This document shows positions 15,157 through 17,645 of a stretch of 17,645 nt of DNA, piece after piece. The notes beneath the pieces were generated by a model. It searched no databases and was not told the origin of the DNA. It saw only the letters and a program-made list of their open reading frames with translations. How positions within the stretch are numbered: position 1 is the stretch's first letter; each line of letters opens with the position of its first letter. Source of the stretch: Asaia bogorensis (GTDB lineage Bacteria > Pseudomonadota > Alphaproteobacteria > Acetobacterales > Acetobacteraceae). The stretch is taken from the NCBI GenBank assembly GCA_945886995.1, contig CAMCZJ010000037.1, forward strand, positions 1 to 17,645, written 5' to 3'. A program made the position numbers and the translations under genes.

Positions 15157-15936
15157 TCAGGTGATGGGGTCGAAGCGCATGCGCTCACCCACCAGCCGCA
15201 CCTGCATCGCCTTGCCAATCTGTGCTGCCGGAAAGCCTTCCCGCACGGCGTAGAAGCCGGCGATGGAAACCAATTCCGGGTCGAAATTCAGCGCGAAAAC
15301 CCGCGCTTCCATATTGCTGGCGCCGCCCGCAATCGCGCGGCCACGCAGCGCACCATAGACATGGATATTGCCATCCGCGATCACCTCGGCCCCCGCATTG
15401 ACGGTGGAGGTGATGATCAAATCCGCACCTTCCGCCCAGATTCGCTGGCCGGCGCGCACTGGCTGTTCCACCACCATTGTGCTGCGCGCCGCGGCGGGCT
15501 TGGCGATGGGTGGCGGCGGCGGAGGTGCCGCTTGCGTGGCATCGCCAGCCTGCGGGGTGGGGGCGGTGATATCCTCATCCGTTTCCTTGCCGCCCACGCT
15601 GCGCACCGGGGGCAAGCCAAAGGATAGCGCCGCGTTGCGCATTTCCGCCGTGCCGCCCGTGGTGCCGATCGGCATGATCTCAAGCTCGCGCAGGCCCTGG
15701 ATCAGACCGGGGAAATCCACCTCATTCGGTGGGACCTGAATGTCACTGAGGCCGAGCACAATCGGCGCAAAGCGCAGAAAGCCAGGCGCGCGGCGGAACT
15801 GGTCGCCAATGGCCGGCACCACCGCTTCCGGGCGATGATCCATCAGGCGCAGCACAAGCAAATTGAAATTCGCCCCGCGCAGGCGAAAGGGTTCAATGCG
15901 GGTGGCGTTATCTGGCCTTGGCGCGGCGCTGGGCAT
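15157..15936 (-). CDS. minC: Septum site-determining protein MinC
   Basis: The 259-residue protein has an N-terminal FtsZ-antagonist domain (about 14-110, beginning IEPFRLRGANFN), a linker (115-152) with six consecutive prolines (138-143), and the C-terminal beta-helix that dimerises and binds MinD (about 154-250). The latter contains RAGQ (161-164, the counterpart of the RSGQ motif) and GAEVIADGNIHVYGALRGRA (182-201), nearly identical to E. coli. The frame is open to 16014 and an ATG exists at 15954. The start at 15936 is chosen for AGGAG four bases upstream (15941-15945) and for protein length. It heads the minCDE operon; a perfect DnaA box lies 39 bases upstream of its start. Confidence 0.93.
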   Translation of the reverse strand: MPSAAPRPDNATRIEPFRLRGANFNLLVLRLMDHRPEAVVPAIGDQFRRAPGFLRFAPIVLGLSDIQVPPNEVDFPGLIQGLRELEIMPIGTTGGTAEMRNAALSFGLPPVRSVGGKETDEDITAPTPQAGDATQAAPPPPPPIAKPAAARSTMVVEQPVRAGQRIWAEGADLIITSTVNAGAEVIADGNIHVYGALRGRAIAGGASNMEARVFALNFDPELVSIAGFYAVREGFPAAQIGKAMQVRLVGERMRFDPIT

Positions 15937-15940
15937 GGAA

Positions 15941-15945
15941 CTCCT
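15941..15945 (-). promoter_or_regulatory. Ribosome binding site of minC (decides the start)
   Basis: AGGAG on the minus strand ends four bases before the ATG at 15936. It falls inside the coding sequence of any longer version starting at 15954, whose own upstream sequence has no purine-rich site. This supports the shorter MinC. Confidence 0.65.
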
Positions 15946-15974
15946 GGGGGGCATGGACTCGATACGCCGCCGAG

Positions 15975-15983
15975 TTATCCACA
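15975..15983 (+). promoter_or_regulatory. Perfect DnaA-box sequence upstream of minCDE
   Basis: TTATCCACA matches the nine-base consensus DnaA box exactly. I found no second perfect copy in the window and no AT-rich unwinding region beside it, so it is not by itself an origin. It lies 39 bases upstream of the minC start, where it could overlap a promoter and let DnaA influence min expression. This is inference; a single nine-base match can arise by chance. Confidence 0.5.
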
Positions 15984-16176
15984 GCCTATTGTGGGTGAGC
16001 CCGGCGGTACACACAAGATATAGCGTCTTCCGCTGAGCGGGCGAAGGGGTTGAATGCTTACTGCTGATCCCACAAGGCCTTAGCGGGCGATGTTCAGAAG
16101 CGCCGCAAAGCGCGAATCGGGCCGCAGCCGGTGGGGCTGACCAGGGCGCGAAGCTCGGGCAGAATAAAGACCTTCA

Positions 16177-16181
16177 AGGAG
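16177..16181 (+). promoter_or_regulatory. Ribosome binding site deciding the start of the NMT1-like gene
   Basis: AGGAG lies two bases before the ATG at 16184 and eight bases before the in-frame GTG at 16190. The eight-base spacing is near optimal and the two-base spacing is too tight, so GTG is the more likely start. Confidence 0.55.
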
Positions 16182-16189
16182 ACATGATC

Positions 16190-17095
16190 GTGAAGCCCAT
16201 CCGCCTTGCCGAACCCTTCCGTGCCGTCTTCTACGCGCCCTTTTACGTGGCAGAGCAGCGCGGCTTTTACGCCAAGCATGGCGTGACGGTAACGCGCGCC
16301 ACCGCCGGTGACCCGACACGGGCGGCGGAAGCGTTGCTCGCGGATCAGGCCGATGTCGCCTGGTCCGGTCCCATGCGCGTGATCATGATGCGTGCTGCCG
16401 ATCCCGCCTGCCCCTTACGGTCCTTTTGCGCGGTGGTGATGCGCGATCCCTTCATGCTGCTCGGGCGCGGGCCAAATCCGGGCTTCAGACTGAAGGATTT
16501 GCCCAAGCTCCGCTTCGGTAGTGTGCAGGAAGTGCCGACCCCCTGGTGGTGCCTGCAGGATGATCTGCGCCAGGCCGGCGTGGACCCTGACGCCATGGCG
16601 CGCGTGACCGACAAGACCATGGCTGAGAACGCCCATGCGGTGGCGAATGGCAGCCTGGATGTCGCGCAAATGTTCGAACCCTTCGCGACACAGCTGGAAG
16701 CCAAGGGCGGCGCGGTGTGGCATCGCGCTTCTGACCGGGGCCCAAGCGCCTTTACGGCGCTTTACGCCACCGAGGCGAATATTGAGCGCTTCAGCGCGGA
16801 GTTTGAAGCCATGACGCGCGCCTTGGCCGATGCGCTGACTTATGTTTACGCGGCGCCGGCGGCGGAGATTGCTGCAAGTGTGGCGCCGCTTTTCGCGGAT
16901 GTGGAATTGCCCGTATTGACCACGGCGCTGGCGCGTTATCAGGCGGCGCGGCTGTGGCCAGAAACCCCGCATTTCCCCGAAGCCGCCTTCACGCAGCTAC
17001 GCGGTGCGATGAAGAGCGCGGGCGTGATCACGCGTGAGCCAAGCTTCGCCGATTGCGTGGACCACGCGATTGTGACGCGTGCCTTGGGTCGTTAG
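16190..17095 (+). CDS. NMT1/THI5-like substrate-binding protein without signal peptide
   Basis: The protein of 301 residues (303 if the ATG at 16184 is used) has the type 2 periplasmic-binding fold. An N-terminal strand is followed by APFYVAEQRGFYAKHGVTV (near 16-34), ADVAWSGPMRV (near 54-64) and an ANGSLDVAQMFEP segment near 150-162, as in NMT1/SsuA/ThiY proteins that bind pyrimidines, sulfonates or nitrate-like ligands. No signal peptide, lipobox or membrane helix is present, which is odd for a transporter component, and no permease or ATPase gene is adjacent. It could be a cytoplasmic ligand-binding protein or enzyme. The yeast THI5 cysteine cluster is not seen. A thioesterase gene follows after nine bases, so the two are probably cotranscribed. 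Confidence 0.8.
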   Translation: MKPIRLAEPFRAVFYAPFYVAEQRGFYAKHGVTVTRATAGDPTRAAEALLADQADVAWSGPMRVIMMRAADPACPLRSFCAVVMRDPFMLLGRGPNPGFRLKDLPKLRFGSVQEVPTPWWCLQDDLRQAGVDPDAMARVTDKTMAENAHAVANGSLDVAQMFEPFATQLEAKGGAVWHRASDRGPSAFTALYATEANIERFSAEFEAMTRALADALTYVYAAPAAEIAASVAPLFADVELPVLTTALARYQAARLWPETPHFPEAAFTQLRGAMKSAGVITREPSFADCVDHAIVTRALGR

Positions 17096-17104
17096 GGGCA
17101 GCGC

Positions 17105-17548
17105 ATGAGCAAACAACGCGCACAGCGCGCCGACTACGCCATGTTCATCCCGATTGCGACACGCTGGATGGATAATGACGTCTATGGCCACATCAACAAC
17201 GTCATTTATTATTCCTGGATAGATAGTGCGGTGGCGCGCTTCCTGACGTCATCCGGCTTTTTGCATATCCCGACCGCGCCGGTGATTGGCCTCGTGGTCG
17301 AAACCCAATGCCGCTACTTCGCACCCATCGCCTTCCCGGATGATATCACTTGCGGTGTGCGCTGCGGGCGCGCGGGCAATACTTCGGTGCGCTATGAAGT
17401 CGGCATTTTCCGCAATGATGAGAATGAGGCGAGTGCCGAGGGCTATCTGGTGCATGTCTATGTGGATCGCGCCACGCAGAAAACGCCTACACCCTTGCCA
17501 GACAATCTGCGCGCCGCGCTGCAGCGCATCACCCTGAACGCTTCGTAA
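17105..17548 (+). CDS. Hotdog-fold acyl-CoA thioesterase (4HBT family)
   Basis: The 147-residue protein has the 4-hydroxybenzoyl-CoA thioesterase signature RWMDNDVYGHINNVIYYSW (20-38), with the likely catalytic Asp25 in DVYGHINN. The remaining strands (VETQCRYFAPIAFPD, near 64-78, and VRYEVGIFRND, near 94-104) fit a single hotdog domain. Such enzymes hydrolyse acyl- or aroyl-CoA in the cytoplasm. The specific substrate is unknown. It lies between the NMT1-like protein (nine bases upstream) and the D-2-hydroxyacid dehydrogenase (16 bases downstream) and shares their operon, which suggests a small catabolic or salvage route. A G-rich site (GGGG) precedes the ATG. Confidence 0.9.
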   Translation: MSKQRAQRADYAMFIPIATRWMDNDVYGHINNVIYYSWIDSAVARFLTSSGFLHIPTAPVIGLVVETQCRYFAPIAFPDDITCGVRCGRAGNTSVRYEVGIFRNDENEASAEGYLVHVYVDRATQKTPTPLPDNLRAALQRITLNAS

Positions 17549-17564
17549 TTTCAAGGAACACCTT

Positions 17565-17645
17565 ATGTCTATTGCCCCCATCAAGCGTTTCGCCATTCTG
17601 GATGATTACCAGGGCGTGGCACTTTCCCTCGGCCCCTGGGACAAG
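17565..17645 (+). CDS. D-2-hydroxyacid dehydrogenase family protein, 5' end only
   Basis: Only 27 residues are visible before the window ends. The segment FAILDDYQGVAL (9-20) is characteristic, as I remember it, of the N-terminus of a group of NAD-dependent D-isomer-specific 2-hydroxyacid dehydrogenases. AAGGA lies eight bases upstream of the ATG. The start is 16 bases after the thioesterase stop, so it probably belongs to the same operon. Catalytic and cofactor motifs lie beyond the window, so the call rests on a short stretch. Confidence 0.65.
   Translation, partial: MSIAPIKRFAILDDYQGVALSLGPWDK

Noticed and set aside
16080..16319. Minus-strand ORF of 79 residues overlapping the NMT1-like gene start
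   Set aside because: Arg-rich, low-complexity translation typical of an antisense shadow in GC-rich DNA, with no ribosome site or family motif.

Overview
The window is GC-rich, densely packed chromosomal DNA that looks alphaproteobacterial, most likely Rhodospirillales and perhaps Acetobacteraceae. That placement is inference from gene content: minCDE with an alphaproteobacterial-style MinC, a Tim44-domain (TimA-like) protein, a GTP cyclohydrolase II carrying a long degenerate N-terminal domain, and an epmA/epmB pair. I see no tRNA, rRNA, transposase, phage gene or CRISPR array. Genes fill nearly everything. The longest gaps are 15937-16189 (253 bases, with a perfect DnaA-box sequence), 9485-9721 (237 bases, nothing firm) and 1359-1519 (161 bases, with repeat copy 1).

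Layout. (1) 1-4451: a partial FAD-linked oxidase on the minus strand diverges from a plus-strand group of three genes: a histidinol-dehydrogenase-family enzyme resembling the sulfonate-diol dehydrogenase HpsN, a formyltransferase-fold protein, and a classical short-chain dehydrogenase. This looks like a small catabolic oxidoreductase locus; no other his gene is present. (2) 4448-5679: a short BLUF blue-light receptor (minus) that shares its stop with the SDR, divergent from an FkbM-family methyltransferase. (3) 5685-7716: epmA and epmB, divergent neighbours that together make and attach beta-lysine to elongation factor P; efp itself is not here. (4) 7721-9484: an L,D-transpeptidase and ribA on the minus strand, separated by repeat copy 2. 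(5) 9722-11855: an OmpR/PhoB-type response regulator without a kinase, a histidine phosphatase and a Tim44-domain membrane protein. (6) 11916-13994: a large membrane protein with a complete VWA metal site followed by a glutamine-amidotransferase-like domain. (7) 14023-15936: the minCDE operon for division-site placement. (8) 16190-17645: a plus-strand group of an NMT1/THI5-like binding protein without signal peptide, a hotdog thioesterase and the start of a D-2-hydroxyacid dehydrogenase.

The least explained signal is a 61-base palindromic repeat present twice (1400-1460 and 8251-8311). The copies differ at four positions. Two of these form a compensated base pair in the inner stem, and a third is matched by a change in a possible upstream arm. 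This suggests an interspersed element whose folded form is conserved. Copy 2 abuts the start of the L,D-transpeptidase gene. Other leads are the DnaA box upstream of minC, the isolated VWA/GATase membrane protein, and the leaderless binding-protein operon. I did not find a convincing new defence or mobile system here.
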